A stretch of 64,000 nucleotides of DNA. Origin: Henriciella sp. GTDB lineage: Bacteria > Pseudomonadota > Alphaproteobacteria > Caulobacterales > Hyphomonadaceae. The stretch spans positions 1 to 64,000 of the forward strand of contig NZ_JAPYPG010000006.1 in the NCBI RefSeq assembly GCF_029937755.1, written 5' to 3'. The notes under the pieces were generated by a model. That model saw nothing but the letters and a program-made list of their open reading frames with translations, did not search any database and was not told where the DNA came from. The position numbers and the translations under genes were made by a program. This document shows positions 54,594 through 63,048 of this stretch, piece by piece; position 1 is the stretch's first letter; the number at the start of each line of letters is the position of its first letter.

Positions 54594-56564
54594 ATGGCGA
54601 AAGCCCAGAAGAGTGAACATGAGGACGGCGAAGTGGAAACGGAAGACCGTCCGGTCCTCGATCTGAACGATTCCAACGTCAAGAAATTCATCAAGCAGGC
54701 CAAGGCCAAGGGCTATGTCACGCATGACGAGCTCAACAATGTCCTGCCGTCCGATGAACTGACATCCGACCAGATTGAAGACACCATGTCGGCCCTGTCC
54801 GAAATGGGCATTCAGGTCGTCGAGAACGAAGACGATGTCGACAACTCTTCCGGCGCCAAGACAACGGCCGTCACAAAGACCGGCACGGGCGCGGTCGCCA
54901 AGAAGGGCAATGCCCGTGGCGCCGACCGCACCGATGATCCGGTGCGCATGTATCTGCGCGAGATGGGCGCGGTCGAACTGCTCTCGCGCGAAGGCGAGAT
55001 CGCGATTGCCAAGCGCATCGAGGCTGGCCGCGATGCGATGATCCGCGGCCTGTGCGAAAGCCCGCTGACCTTCGAAGCCATGATGGTGTGGCGCGACGAG
55101 CTTATGAATGAGCGCATCCTGCTGCGCGACCTGATCGATCTCGAAACGACCTATGGCGCGGAAAATCCGACGCCGGAGCCGGAAGAGAAGACCGAAGAGC
55201 AGAAGGAAGCCGAAGCCAAGGAACGCGAGAACGAGACCACCGAAGAGCGTCTCGCCCGCGAGGAGCGCGAGGACGAGGAAGAAGGCGCGGCCATGTCCAT
55301 GTCGGCCATGGAAGCGGAACTCCGCGACGGTGTGCTCGGCAAGCTCGACGAGATGGCGCTCGCCTTCCACCAGTACCGCAAGCTGCAGGAAAAGCTGGTC
55401 GACAAGCGTCTTGAGGGCAAGGGCCTGACCGACAAGCAGCGCGAGGAATACGACACGCTTGCCCAATCCATCGTCGACAATCTCAAGACGATGCACATCA
55501 ACAATGCGCGGATCGAGGCGCTGGTCGAGCAGCTCTATGCCATCAACAAGAAGCTGATGGGCCTTGAGGGCAAGCTGATGCGGCTGGCCGATGCGCATGG
55601 CGTTCCGCGTAAGGAATTCCTCGACTTCTATTTTGGCAACGAGCTCAATCCGAACTGGAAGGAGACCGTTCTCGAGAGGTCGAAGTCGACCAAGAAGTGG
55701 GACAAGTTCTTCGAAAGGGAAGAAGCTCAGGTCGACGAAATCCGCGAGGAAATCTCTGCCGTCGCGCAAGAGATCGGCGTGCCGATCGACGACTATCGCC
55801 TGATCGTCCAGCGCGTCCAGAAGGGTGAGCGCGAAGCCCGCGTCGCCAAGAAGGAAATGGTCGAGGCCAACCTGCGCCTCGTGATCTCGATCGCCAAGAA
55901 GTACACCAATCGCGGCCTGCAATTCCTGGATCTCATCCAGGAGGGCAATATCGGCCTGATGAAGGCGGTCGACAAGTTCGAATACCGCCGCGGCTACAAG
56001 TTCTCGACCTATGCGACCTGGTGGATTCGCCAGGCCATCACGCGCTCCATCGCCGACCAGGCCCGCACGATCCGTATTCCGGTGCACATGATCGAGACGA
56101 TCAACAAGATCGTCCGCTCGCAGCGCCAAATGCTGCATGAGATCGGCCGCGAACCGACGCCGGAAGAGCTTGCTGAAAAGCTCGGCCTGCCGCTGGAGAA
56201 GATCCGCAAGGTGCTGAAGATCGCGAAAGAGCCGATCTCGCTCGAGACCCCGATTGGCGACGACGAGGACTCAAACCTCGGCGACTTCATCGAGGACAAG
56301 ATGGCGCTCCTGCCCGTCGACAGCGCGATCCAGTCCAACCTCCGCGAAACGACGACCCGCGTGCTCGCCTCGCTCACCCCGCGTGAAGAACGTGTCCTGC
56401 GCATGCGCTTCGGCATCGGCATGAACACCGACCACACGCTGGAAGAAGTCGGCCAGCAATTCTCGGTGACGCGTGAGCGTATCCGCCAGATCGAAGCGAA
56501 GGCGCTGCGCAAGCTGAAGCACCCGAGCCGGTCACGGAAGCTGCGGAGTTTCCTGGATACTTAA
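54594..56564 (+). CDS. rpoD: RNA polymerase primary sigma factor RpoD
   Basis: The 656-aa housekeeping sigma-70 has region 1.1 ([20 protein letters not shown]), region 1.2 ([20 protein letters not shown]) and a charged non-conserved region (about 190-235, very Glu-rich). Region 2 is [20 protein letters not shown], then [20 protein letters not shown]; region 3 follows, and the region 4 HTH is [20 protein letters not shown]. It ends [10 protein letters not shown]. It follows dnaG by 63 bases, the common macromolecular-synthesis order, and closes with a strong terminator. Confidence 0.98.
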   Translation: MAKAQKSEHEDGEVETEDRPVLDLNDSNVKKFIKQAKAKGYVTHDELNNVLPSDELTSDQIEDTMSALSEMGIQVVENEDDVDNSSGAKTTAVTKTGTGAVAKKGNARGADRTDDPVRMYLREMGAVELLSREGEIAIAKRIEAGRDAMIRGLCESPLTFEAMMVWRDELMNERILLRDLIDLETTYGAENPTPEPEEKTEEQKEAEAKERENETTEERLAREEREDEEEGAAMSMSAMEAELRDGVLGKLDEMALAFHQYRKLQEKLVDKRLEGKGLTDKQREEYDTLAQSIVDNLKTMHINNARIEALVEQLYAINKKLMGLEGKLMRLADAHGVPRKEFLDFYFGNELNPNWKETVLERSKSTKKWDKFFEREEAQVDEIREEISAVAQEIGVPIDDYRLIVQRVQKGEREARVAKKEMVEANLRLVISIAKKYTNRGLQFLDLIQEGNIGLMKAVDKFEYRRGYKFSTYATWWIRQAITRSIADQARTIRIPVHMIETINKIVRSQRQMLHEIGREPTPEELAEKLGLPLEKIRKVLKIAKEPISLETPIGDDEDSNLGDFIEDKMALLPVDSAIQSNLRETTTRVLASLTPREERVLRMRFGIGMNTDHTLEEVGQQFSVTRERIRQIEAKALRKLKHPSRSRKLRSFLDT

Positions 56565-56572
56565 GTTTCGAA

Positions 56573-56598
56573 AAGGCGGCCTGCGGGCCGCCTTTTTT
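56573..56598 (+). terminator. Rho-independent terminator after rpoD
   Basis: GGCGGCC and GGCCGCC form a GC-rich stem with a 4-base loop, preceded by AA and followed by six T residues. It lies 8 bases after the rpoD stop. Confidence 0.92.
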
Positions 56599-56694
56599 AT
56601 TGCTCTTTCAGATGTGACCGCTGCGGCGGCCTCCGGGAACAACTGTTTTGTGCGCGTGTTCAGACCGCAGGCACCGTGACAAGGGAGCGCCCCC

Positions 56695-57177
56695 ATGAAA
56701 CTCGAAGGATCCTGTCACTGCGGGACGGTGAACCTCACCGTCGAGTCGCCGCATCCTTATCCCTACATGCTTTGCTATTGTTCGATCTGCCGCAAGACGG
56801 CCGGCACGGGTGGCTATGCGATCAATCTCGGCGCAAAGGCCGACACGCTGAGCGTAGAGGGCGAGGACACCGTACGGACCTTCCATGCCATCCTCCACGA
56901 TGAGGGCGACAAGGAGAGCCCCGGCGAACGGGCGTTCTGTAGCAAGTGCGGTACCGCGCTCTGGGCCTTCGATGAGCGCTGGCGGGATCTCATCCATCCG
57001 CATGCCTCCGCCATCGATACGGACCTGCCGACGCCTCCGGAGCGCACCCACATCATGCTGGCGAGCAAGGCGTCCTGGGTCGAGCCGGATATACGGGAAG
57101 AGGACAAGGCCTTCGATGTCTACCCCGATGAAAGCATCGCCGACTGGCACAGGCGTCTCGGCCTTGAGCAATCATAG
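56695..57177 (+). CDS. GFA family zinc-fold protein
   Basis: The 160-aa protein has the Mss4-like GFA fold (glutathione-dependent formaldehyde-activating-type family). Zinc ligands lie in GSCHCGTVNLTVE, in LCYCSICRKTAGTGGYAINL and in RAFCSKCGTALWAFDERW. Most family members are not proven enzymes, so formaldehyde activity should not be assumed. It is soluble, and a terminator isolates it from rpoD. It is followed 68 bases later by the DUF72 gene. Confidence 0.9.
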   Translation: MKLEGSCHCGTVNLTVESPHPYPYMLCYCSICRKTAGTGGYAINLGAKADTLSVEGEDTVRTFHAILHDEGDKESPGERAFCSKCGTALWAFDERWRDLIHPHASAIDTDLPTPPERTHIMLASKASWVEPDIREEDKAFDVYPDESIADWHRRLGLEQS

Positions 57178-57245
57178 GCGCAAGATTCAGGTCGCCCGCC
57201 TCATTCATGTGCGATAGCGTCGTCACGAGAGACCGGAGCGAGGCC

Positions 57246-57989
57246 ATGACCCATCCCATCCGTATCGGTATTGGCGGCTGGAATTATGAGCCGTGGGAGG
57301 AGACGTTCTATCCCGAGGACGTCGCCAAGAAGCGACAGCTTGAATACGCCTCTCAGCAGCTTACCGCCATCGAGATCAACTCCACTTTCTATCGCAATCA
57401 GAAGCCGCATGTCTTCGAGAATTGGGCCTCTCAGACGCCGGACGGCTTCAGGTTCACCGTCAAGGCGCAGCGCTTCACGACCTCCCGCAAGACACCCGAC
57501 GAGATGAAGGAGGCGATCGACTGGTTCGTCGGTGGCGGCGTGACGAAGCTTGGCGACCGGCTGGGCGCGATCAACTGGCAGTTTCCGAAGGGGCGGACAT
57601 TCGATGCCGACTATTTCTCGGCTTTCCTTGAGCGCCTGCCGAAGGAGCATGACGGGGTGGCGCTGCGCCATGCCATCGAAGTGCGGAACGAGACGTTCAA
57701 GACGGAAGAATTCACCGACCTCCTGACGCAGCATGATTGCGCGCTGGTCTTCTCCGATGCAGAGGACTGGCCGATGCCGGATGTGGAGACGGCGGGCTTT
57801 GCCTATGCCCGGCTGCAGGAGAGCCGCGAGACCTACAAGGCAGGCTACGCGCCCAAGGCGCTTGATGGCTGGGCCGGAAAGCTCAAGGCCTGGGCGAAGA
57901 CGCGCGACGTCTATGCCTTTTTTATCTCCGGCGCCAAGGCGCGTGACCCGTTGGCGGCGATGGCGCTGATCGAGCGCGTGGGCCGGTAG
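57246..57989 (+). CDS. DUF72 domain-containing protein
   Basis: The 247-aa protein starts MTHPIRIGIGGWNYEPWEET (ATG 57246); the ORF-track start adds 13 residues. DUF72 (YecE-like) TIM-barrel signs are IGIGGWNYEPW, YASQQLTAIEINSTFYRNQK, FRFTVKAQRFTTSRK, and the later FAYARLQESRETYKAGYA. YecE-like proteins have no settled biochemical role. It is convergent with the DUF3592 gene, 6 bases apart. Confidence 0.92.
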   Translation: MTHPIRIGIGGWNYEPWEETFYPEDVAKKRQLEYASQQLTAIEINSTFYRNQKPHVFENWASQTPDGFRFTVKAQRFTTSRKTPDEMKEAIDWFVGGGVTKLGDRLGAINWQFPKGRTFDADYFSAFLERLPKEHDGVALRHAIEVRNETFKTEEFTDLLTQHDCALVFSDAEDWPMPDVETAGFAYARLQESRETYKAGYAPKALDGWAGKLKAWAKTRDVYAFFISGAKARDPLAAMALIERVGR

Positions 57990-57995
57990 TCGGTA

Positions 57996-58475
57996 TTACG
58001 GCCCAACCGGGCCGCCCTGGTGGCCGTCGCCGAACTCGCTTGGCGGCTTCCAGAGGAGAAAGCCGCCGACGAGGGCGAACACCCCTCCTAACAGAAGTCC
58101 GAACCATTTGCGCATGAACGCCGTCATGCCGTCCGTCAGTTCGGCCTCGCAATCCTCGCCGGCCGGGCAGGGGGCAGCAAGCACATCGACGGCCTTGCCA
58201 CGCGGATAGGCCGAGCGTGATGCCTTGACTTGCGCCTTGAAGCGGCGGACCTCGCCCTCAAGCGTTTCATACTGGATGACCGGATGATACTTGTTGCGGT
58301 CCTCGTAAAAGGCGTATTCCAGCGCCTCATACCCCACGACAATGCCGATCACACGCTCTGAGGCTTTCTCGACGGCAACAAAGCGCGCGCGCTCCTTGAG
58401 TGCGATACCAATGACGAAAAGGCCAATGGCGAGGCCTCCCAGTCCGACGATCCTGAATACGATCCTGGCGATCAT
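57996..58475 (-). CDS. DUF3592 domain membrane protein
   Basis: The 159-aa protein has an N-terminal helix (IVFRIVGLGGLAIGLFVIGIAL) and a C-terminal helix (FGLLLGGVFALVGGFLLW). They flank a soluble beta-rich DUF3592 domain with KYHPVIQYETLEGEVRRF as its marker. Two Cys residues (APCPAGEDCEAE) may form a disulfide, suggesting the loop is periplasmic. The function is unknown. A 218-base spacer to the transglutaminase gene shows no other gene. Confidence 0.85.
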   Translation of the reverse strand: MIARIVFRIVGLGGLAIGLFVIGIALKERARFVAVEKASERVIGIVVGYEALEYAFYEDRNKYHPVIQYETLEGEVRRFKAQVKASRSAYPRGKAVDVLAAPCPAGEDCEAELTDGMTAFMRKWFGLLLGGVFALVGGFLLWKPPSEFGDGHQGGPVGP

Positions 58476-58693
58476 GACCCATCCACCTCCTCGCGATTAT
58501 ACGCACCCTCATTGGCCAGCTTGACCTGATTCACGCCGCTGTCATGCCTCCTCCGGGGCAGGCAGGGCTTGCGGCGTTCAGATTTCTCGTCCAGCGTCTG
58601 CAGCCCGTGCAACTGCAAGGGGTTGAGCGGCGTTCTGTTGGAGGTTAACAGGCGCGCCGCCGCGAGCCTCCTCGAAATGGAAAGACACTCCCC

Positions 58694-59488
58694 ATGCGCG
58701 TGAAAATCGACGCTACCCTGTCCTATTTTCTTCCCGCTCCCACTGACGTTCTGCTGGCCGTGGAAGCCCTCCCGCTGCCGGACCAGACCATCGTCGCAGA
58801 GCGGCTGGACGTGTTCGGGCCGGCCTCGCTCTCTCCGGTCGAAAAAGACCAGGAACGGGGCCGCATGCGCTGGATGGAAGCGAATGGCGAGATCACGCTC
58901 GAATATGAAGCGACCGTGGATGTCAGCCGTCAGCCCGTCAATCTGTCGGGCATGTATGTGCCGCCGCGCCGGGAGCTGCCGGTCGAGGCGATCCCTTATC
59001 TCTTCCCGAGCCGTTATTGTGAATCCGACCGGCTGGAGACGTTCGTCGCGACGCGCTTCGGTCATCTCGTCGGTGGTGACCAGGTGCTGCGCATGGTCGA
59101 ATGGATTCAGGAGAGTTTTGCCTATGTGCCGGGGTCGAGCACGGCCGAGACGACAGCCACGGACAGCTTCCTGAAACGCCAGGGTGTGTGCCGCGATTAT
59201 GCGCACGTCCTGATCAGTTTCGCCCGCGCCGCCGGCATTCCCGCGCGTATGGTCTCAGCCTATGCGCCGGGCCTGCAGCCGCCTGACTTCCATGCCGTGG
59301 TCGAGGTCTGGCTCGATGGGGCGTGGCGGCTTGTCGACCCGTCGCGCATGTCGCGCGAGGACAACCTCGTGCGGATCTGTTCGGGCCGCGATGCCACCGA
59401 TATCAGTTTCATGACCATCTTCGGCAGCGCCAATCTCAACAGTCAGATGGTCGCCGTCTCCGTCATCGAGCCCGCTGCTCAGCGTTGA
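58694..59488 (+). CDS. Transglutaminase-like family protein
   Basis: The 264-aa protein has an N-terminal beta domain of the bacterial transglutaminase-like type (about 1-120). The catalytic core has Cys in FLKRQGVCRDYAHVLISFAR, followed by AGIPARMVSAYAPGLQPPDF, His in DFHAVVEVWLDGAWRLVDPS, and Asp in the same stretch, giving the Cys-His-Asp triad. Such proteins are usually proteases or amidases in cytoplasm, not cross-linkers. No signal peptide is seen. It ends before a bidirectional terminator. Confidence 0.92.
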   Translation: MRVKIDATLSYFLPAPTDVLLAVEALPLPDQTIVAERLDVFGPASLSPVEKDQERGRMRWMEANGEITLEYEATVDVSRQPVNLSGMYVPPRRELPVEAIPYLFPSRYCESDRLETFVATRFGHLVGGDQVLRMVEWIQESFAYVPGSSTAETTATDSFLKRQGVCRDYAHVLISFARAAGIPARMVSAYAPGLQPPDFHAVVEVWLDGAWRLVDPSRMSREDNLVRICSGRDATDISFMTIFGSANLNSQMVAVSVIEPAAQR

Positions 59489-59492
59489 GCAA

Positions 59493-59523
59493 ACCGCCCG
59501 CCGGACACTGTCCCGCGGGCGGT
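59493..59523. terminator. Bidirectional terminator between transglutaminase and metY genes
   Basis: ACCGCCCGC and GCGGGCGGT form a perfect 9-bp stem across a 13-base loop, followed by ATCTTG on the plus strand and preceded by TTGAGCAA. It lies 4 bases after the transglutaminase stop and 22 bases from the metY end. Confidence 0.6.
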
Positions 59524-59545
59524 ATCTTGCATGGTCCTTGGGCGC

Positions 59546-60835
59546 CTAGCTGGCGGCCTTCAGGGCCTGGTCGAGATCGGCGATGAGGTCGTTGGCGCCT
59601 TCGATGCCGATGGAGAGACGCACAACATCCGGCGCAGCCCCGGCGGCAATCTGCTGGTCTTCCGTCAGCTGACGATGTGTCGTCGAAGCCGAGTGGATGA
59701 CCAGCGACCGGGCGTCGCCGAGATTGGCGACATGGCTGAACAATTTCAGGCTCTCGACGAACTTCACGCAGGAATCGTATCCGCCCTTCAGCTTGATCGT
59801 GAACAGGGCGCCAGCGCCTTTCGGGCAGATGCGCTTTGCGCGATCCTTGTAGGGAGAGGAGTCGAGGCCCGGATAGGTGACGGCGGCCACAGCCTCATGG
59901 CCTTCCAGCCATTCGGCGACCTTCTGCGCATTCTCGATATGCTTGGCCATCCGAAGCGACAGCGTCTCGATCCCCATCAGCGTATAGTGTGCCGCCTGCG
60001 GATTAAGCGTCATGCCAAGGTCGCGCAGACCAATGGCGATGCCGTGGAAGGTGAAGGCGGCCGGGCCGAACGTCTTGTGGAAGTTGAGGCCGTGATAGGC
60101 TGGCTCCGGCTGTGACAGCGACGGGAACTTGTCCGACGCCGACCAGTCGAACGTGCCACTGTCGACGATGACGCCGCCGGTGACGGTGCCATTGCCGGTC
60201 AGGTATTTGGTCATGGAGCTGACGACCAGTGTCGCTCCGTGGTCGATCGGGCGGCAGAGATAGGCGGTTGCCGTGGTATTATCGACGATTAGCGGAACCC
60301 CGGCTTCGGCAGCGATCGGCGCGATCGCGTCGAGATCGGTGACGTAGCCGCCGGGATTGGCGATCGTCTCGCAGAAGACCGCGCGGGTATCCTCATCAAT
60401 CGCGGCCTTGATCGCATCGAGATCATCGAAGTCGACGAAGCGGGCCGACCAGCCGAAGCGTTTGAAGGTCTGGCTGAACTGGGTGATCGTGCCGCCATAA
60501 AGCCGCGTCGAAACGACGACGTTGCGGCCGGGCGCCATCAGCGGGAACAGCGCCAGGATCTGTGCGGCGTGGCCGGACGAACAGCAGACTGCCCCGGCAC
60601 CGCCTTCCAGCGCCGCCATCCGGTTCTGCAGCGCACCGACGGTCGGATTGGTGAGACGGGAATAGATATAGCCGACTTCTTCCAGGCCGAAGAGGCGGGC
60701 GGCGTGCTCGGCATCGCGGAAGACGTAGGACGTCGTCTGATAGATCGGCACCTGCCGCGCCCCGGTTGCCGGGTCCGGCTCCGTCCCGGCATGGACTTGC
60801 AGCGTGTCGAAATCATTGATTGGCGTATCGGACAT
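59546..60835 (-). CDS. metY: O-acetylhomoserine aminocarboxypropyltransferase/cysteine synthase
   Basis: The 429-aa PLP enzyme starts MSDTPINDFDTLQVHAGTEP (ATG 60835). It condenses O-acetylhomoserine with sulfide to make homocysteine. Cys/Met-metabolism signs are PIYQTTSYVFRDAEHAARLF, YSRLTNPTVGALQNRMAALE, and the PLP Lys in VVSSMTKYLTGNGTVTGGVI. The length of about 430 fits MetY rather than MetB or MetC. The 102-base leader holds a GGCGCC inverted repeat (60861-60884), but no recognised SAM riboswitch core. Confidence 0.95.
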   Translation of the reverse strand: MSDTPINDFDTLQVHAGTEPDPATGARQVPIYQTTSYVFRDAEHAARLFGLEEVGYIYSRLTNPTVGALQNRMAALEGGAGAVCCSSGHAAQILALFPLMAPGRNVVVSTRLYGGTITQFSQTFKRFGWSARFVDFDDLDAIKAAIDEDTRAVFCETIANPGGYVTDLDAIAPIAAEAGVPLIVDNTTATAYLCRPIDHGATLVVSSMTKYLTGNGTVTGGVIVDSGTFDWSASDKFPSLSQPEPAYHGLNFHKTFGPAAFTFHGIAIGLRDLGMTLNPQAAHYTLMGIETLSLRMAKHIENAQKVAEWLEGHEAVAAVTYPGLDSSPYKDRAKRICPKGAGALFTIKLKGGYDSCVKFVESLKLFSHVANLGDARSLVIHSASTTHRQLTEDQQIAAGAAPDVVRLSIGIEGANDLIADLDQALKAAS

Positions 60836-60937
60836 GGTGATCTTCTCCCTCAAACCTGTTGGCGCCGCTTTATCCCGTGGCGCCTCCCGGTGTCTTCTGC
60901 CGCGGCAGGAGAAATTGTCCAACGCTTTCTGGAAAAA

Positions 60938-61585
60938 TCAGGCGGACCTGATCCGGTACACACACCGGCGCGCGCCCGACAGAAGGTGGGCCTCGCGCGT
61001 GACTTCGCAGCCTCCGCCAAGCGCTGAGCGGAACACGTCCAGCTCATTCGCGCAGAGACGCTGGCAGGTGGTGGCGGCGGAACAGATCGGGCAGTGGTTC
61101 TCGATCAGCAGCCAGTCATCGCCATCCTCGGCTGCTGCTGCCATGTACCCTTCGCGAGTGCGCATCGCAGCGAGTTTCTTCACCCGTGCACTGACGCTTT
61201 CCAGCCCGGCCATCTCCTTTTCGTAAAGGGCAAGCTGGGTCTCGCTATGGCGGTCGATGACCCGGGCAAGGCCTTCTTCGCCGAACATCTCCCGGATCGA
61301 ACCGATCATCTCGAGCGCCAGCCCCTGATGGGCATCGGGAAAGATACGCGAGGCGGATGAGGTCAGCGACCAGATCTTGGTCGGGCGGCCACGGCCTTTC
61401 GGTTTGGCCGTCTCCTCCACGAGGCCTTCCTCGGCAAGTTCATAGAGATGCAGCCGCACAGCCATCGGCGTAACGCCAAGGTGCTCAGCGAGCCCCGATG
61501 CCGATTGCGGGCCCTCGCGCTTGAGCAGGTCGAGAACCGTATTGCGCGTTGCAGTGAGCGCCGGAGGGGGGGCAGAGGAGGTCAT
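60938..61585 (-). CDS. HTH regulator with C-terminal cysteine cluster (SufR-like)
   Basis: The 215-aa regulator has an N-terminal winged HTH (TVLDLLKREGPQSASGLAEH, then LGVTPMAVRLHLYELAEEGL, about residues 15-65) with a basic wing (KPKGRGRPTKIWSL). Its C-terminal half has Cys residues in ENHCPICSAATTCQRLCANE, GGCEVTREAHLL and GARRCVYRI. The pattern resembles SufR-type Fe-S regulators. It is upstream of metY on the same strand and divergent from the VOC operon, so it may sense Fe-S or redox state and control either or both. Target identity is inferred from position. Confidence 0.85.
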   Translation of the reverse strand: MTSSAPPPALTATRNTVLDLLKREGPQSASGLAEHLGVTPMAVRLHLYELAEEGLVEETAKPKGRGRPTKIWSLTSSASRIFPDAHQGLALEMIGSIREMFGEEGLARVIDRHSETQLALYEKEMAGLESVSARVKKLAAMRTREGYMAAAAEDGDDWLLIENHCPICSAATTCQRLCANELDVFRSALGGGCEVTREAHLLSGARRCVYRIRSA

Positions 61586-61590
61586 GAATT

Positions 61591-61653
61591 TTTTATAAAA
61601 GGGATTGCTTTCAAAAACAAGCCATAATAAATAAAGGAAAATCTTTTATAAAG
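61591..61653. promoter_or_regulatory. Two AT palindromes in the regulator-VOC divergent promoter
   Basis: TTTTATAAAA (61591-61600) lies 6 bases before the regulator start, and CTTTTATAAAG (61643-61653) lies 10 bases before the VOC start, each containing TTTATAAA. They are 52 bases apart in a 77-base spacer that is much more AT-rich than the rest. They look like paired operators for the adjacent HTH regulator. Confidence 0.5.
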
Positions 61654-61662
61654 GAGGGCGCA

Positions 61663-62082
61663 ATGGTACGCCTCGAACATGCCAATCTCGTCGTCTCTGA
61701 AATCGAACCGACCCTGTCTTTCCTGAAGGCCGCTTTCCCGCACTGGCGCGTCCGGGGTGGCGGCAAGGGGACATGGTCTGGCAAGCCGCGCGAGTGGCTG
61801 CACTTCGGAGATGACGAGACCTACATCGCGCTATCGGACAATGGTGAAGGCGCCCCGCGTGACCTGAAAGGCCATGCGCCGGGGCTGGCCCATCTCGCTT
61901 TCGAAGTGTCGAACCTGGATGCGTTGATCCTCCGGCTGGAGGCGGCGGGACACGAGATCACCAATCCGGGTGCCGCGACAGAGCACCGCCGAAACATCTA
62001 TTTCATCGACGGCAACAATATCGAATTCGAGTTCGTCGAGTATCTCTCAGATCATCCTGACGAAAAGAACCGCTATGACTGA
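61663..62082 (+). CDS. VOC family protein (glyoxalase/dioxygenase fold)
   Basis: The 139-aa protein starts VRLEHANLVVSEIEPTLSFL after AAAGGAGGG. The VOC metal-site residues lie in LEHANLVV, GLAHLAFEVSNLDALILRLE and IDGNNIEFEFVEY, giving the His/His/Glu pattern. VOC enzymes include glyoxalase I and antibiotic-resistance proteins; the substrate is unknown. It is the first gene of an operon with YjbQ (8-base overlap), a second VOC protein and an alcohol dehydrogenase, suggesting a small-molecule detoxification set. Confidence 0.88.
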   Translation: MVRLEHANLVVSEIEPTLSFLKAAFPHWRVRGGGKGTWSGKPREWLHFGDDETYIALSDNGEGAPRDLKGHAPGLAHLAFEVSNLDALILRLEAAGHEITNPGAATEHRRNIYFIDGNNIEFEFVEYLSDHPDEKNRYD

Positions 62083-62578
62083 GGCGGTGCAGGTTTGCGA
62101 TCCTTGCCGGGACTGGGCTGACTCGATGCGCGTCTCGCCTTATCAATGGGCCCGCATGATCGATACGCTGACTGTCTCCACCACCGGGCCGGGCCTCTAT
62201 GAGTTCACGCGGCAGGCCCGCCGCTTCGTCTCCGAAGCGGGTGTTTCGGAGGGCCTGCTTACCGTTTTTGTCCGCCATACCTCCTGCTCTCTGCTGATCC
62301 AGGAGAATGCCGACCCGGATGTGCAGCGTGACCTCAATGAGTTCTTTCGCCGTCTTGTTCCGCTCTCTGATGATCCGTCCATGCGCTGGATCGTGCATGA
62401 TATGGAGGGGCCAGATGACATGCCGGCCCATATCAAGGCGGCGCTGACGCAGACTTCTTTCGGTATCCCTGTGAGCGATGGAGCGATGATGCTCGGCACC
62501 TGGCAGGGGCTTTACCTGTTCGAGCATCGCGACCGGCCGCATGAGCGACAGATCGTGCTTCACATGGGCGGCGCGTGA
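62075..62578 (+). CDS. YjbQ family protein (UPF0047)
   Basis: The product matches YjbQ, called secondary thiamine-phosphate synthase. It has SEGLLTVFVRHTSCSLLIQE, ENADPDVQRDLNEFFRRLVP, RWIVHDMEGPDDMPAHIKAA and GTWQGLYLFEHRDRPHERQI. Three His and the Glu residues form the presumed metal/phosphate site. The start is uncertain: ATG 62075 (167 aa, with an N-terminal CDPC motif) overlaps the VOC stop, while ATG 62126 gives 150 aa, closer to the family norm of about 140. The cellular role of YjbQ remains unclear. Confidence 0.9.
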   Translation: MTEAVQVCDPCRDWADSMRVSPYQWARMIDTLTVSTTGPGLYEFTRQARRFVSEAGVSEGLLTVFVRHTSCSLLIQENADPDVQRDLNEFFRRLVPLSDDPSMRWIVHDMEGPDDMPAHIKAALTQTSFGIPVSDGAMMLGTWQGLYLFEHRDRPHERQIVLHMGGA

Positions 62579-62967
62579 TGAGGCTTAACCAGGTCACCGT
62601 TCCGTGCACGGATTATGGGGCGAGCGTGGCGTTCTATACCACCCTTGGCCTCGTCCAGATCGTCGATAGCCCGCCACGCTATGCCCGTTTTGAATGCCCG
62701 CAGAGTGAGGACGGGAGCGAGCCGGCGACCTTCTCGCTGCACCATGTCGAGGACTGGCCGGGCGGAGACGACCCGCTCGTCTATTTCGAGTGCGACCGGC
62801 TGGACGAGACGTATGAGGATCTCACCGGACAGGGCATCGTTTTTGAGCAATCCCCGGCCGACCAGCGATGGGGATGGCGAGAGGCCCGGCTGAGAGATCC
62901 GGCCGGCAATCTGCTCTGCCTCTATCAGGCAGGGGAGATGCGGCGCTTTCCGCCCTGGCGGATCTGA
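62578..62967 (+). CDS. VOC family protein
   Basis: The 129-aa VOC protein starts at ATG 62578, overlapping the YjbQ stop (TGATG). Signs are LNQVTVPCTDYGASVAFYTT, LGLVQIVDSPPRYARFECPQ and LRDPAGNLLCLYQAGEMRRF, the DPxGNxLxL ending typical of glyoxalase-type VOC proteins. The substrate is unknown. Two different VOC proteins in one operon suggest related substrates or partners. Confidence 0.9.
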   Translation: MRLNQVTVPCTDYGASVAFYTTLGLVQIVDSPPRYARFECPQSEDGSEPATFSLHHVEDWPGGDDPLVYFECDRLDETYEDLTGQGIVFEQSPADQRWGWREARLRDPAGNLLCLYQAGEMRRFPPWRI

Positions 62968-63048
62968 TCCGTTTTCACCTGCGCCAGCGCTTGTTTGCAT
63001 CCTTTTGCGGCCCATCTCGTTGCTTCGACAGCAATAAAGGAGCGAGCC

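Noticed and set aside
54432-56138. 568-aa minus-strand ORF opposite rpoD
   Set aside because: It is a GC-driven antisense shadow of rpoD, with no domain or plausible start.
58472-59206. 244-aa minus-strand ORF
   Set aside because: It is antisense to the transglutaminase gene, which has a clear catalytic triad.
60836-60937. Possible SAM-II riboswitch in the metY leader (ATAAAGC and GCCACGG with a GGCGCC inverted repeat)
   Set aside because: The invariant GCTAAA segment and a clean P1 stem are missing; only a simple hairpin remains.
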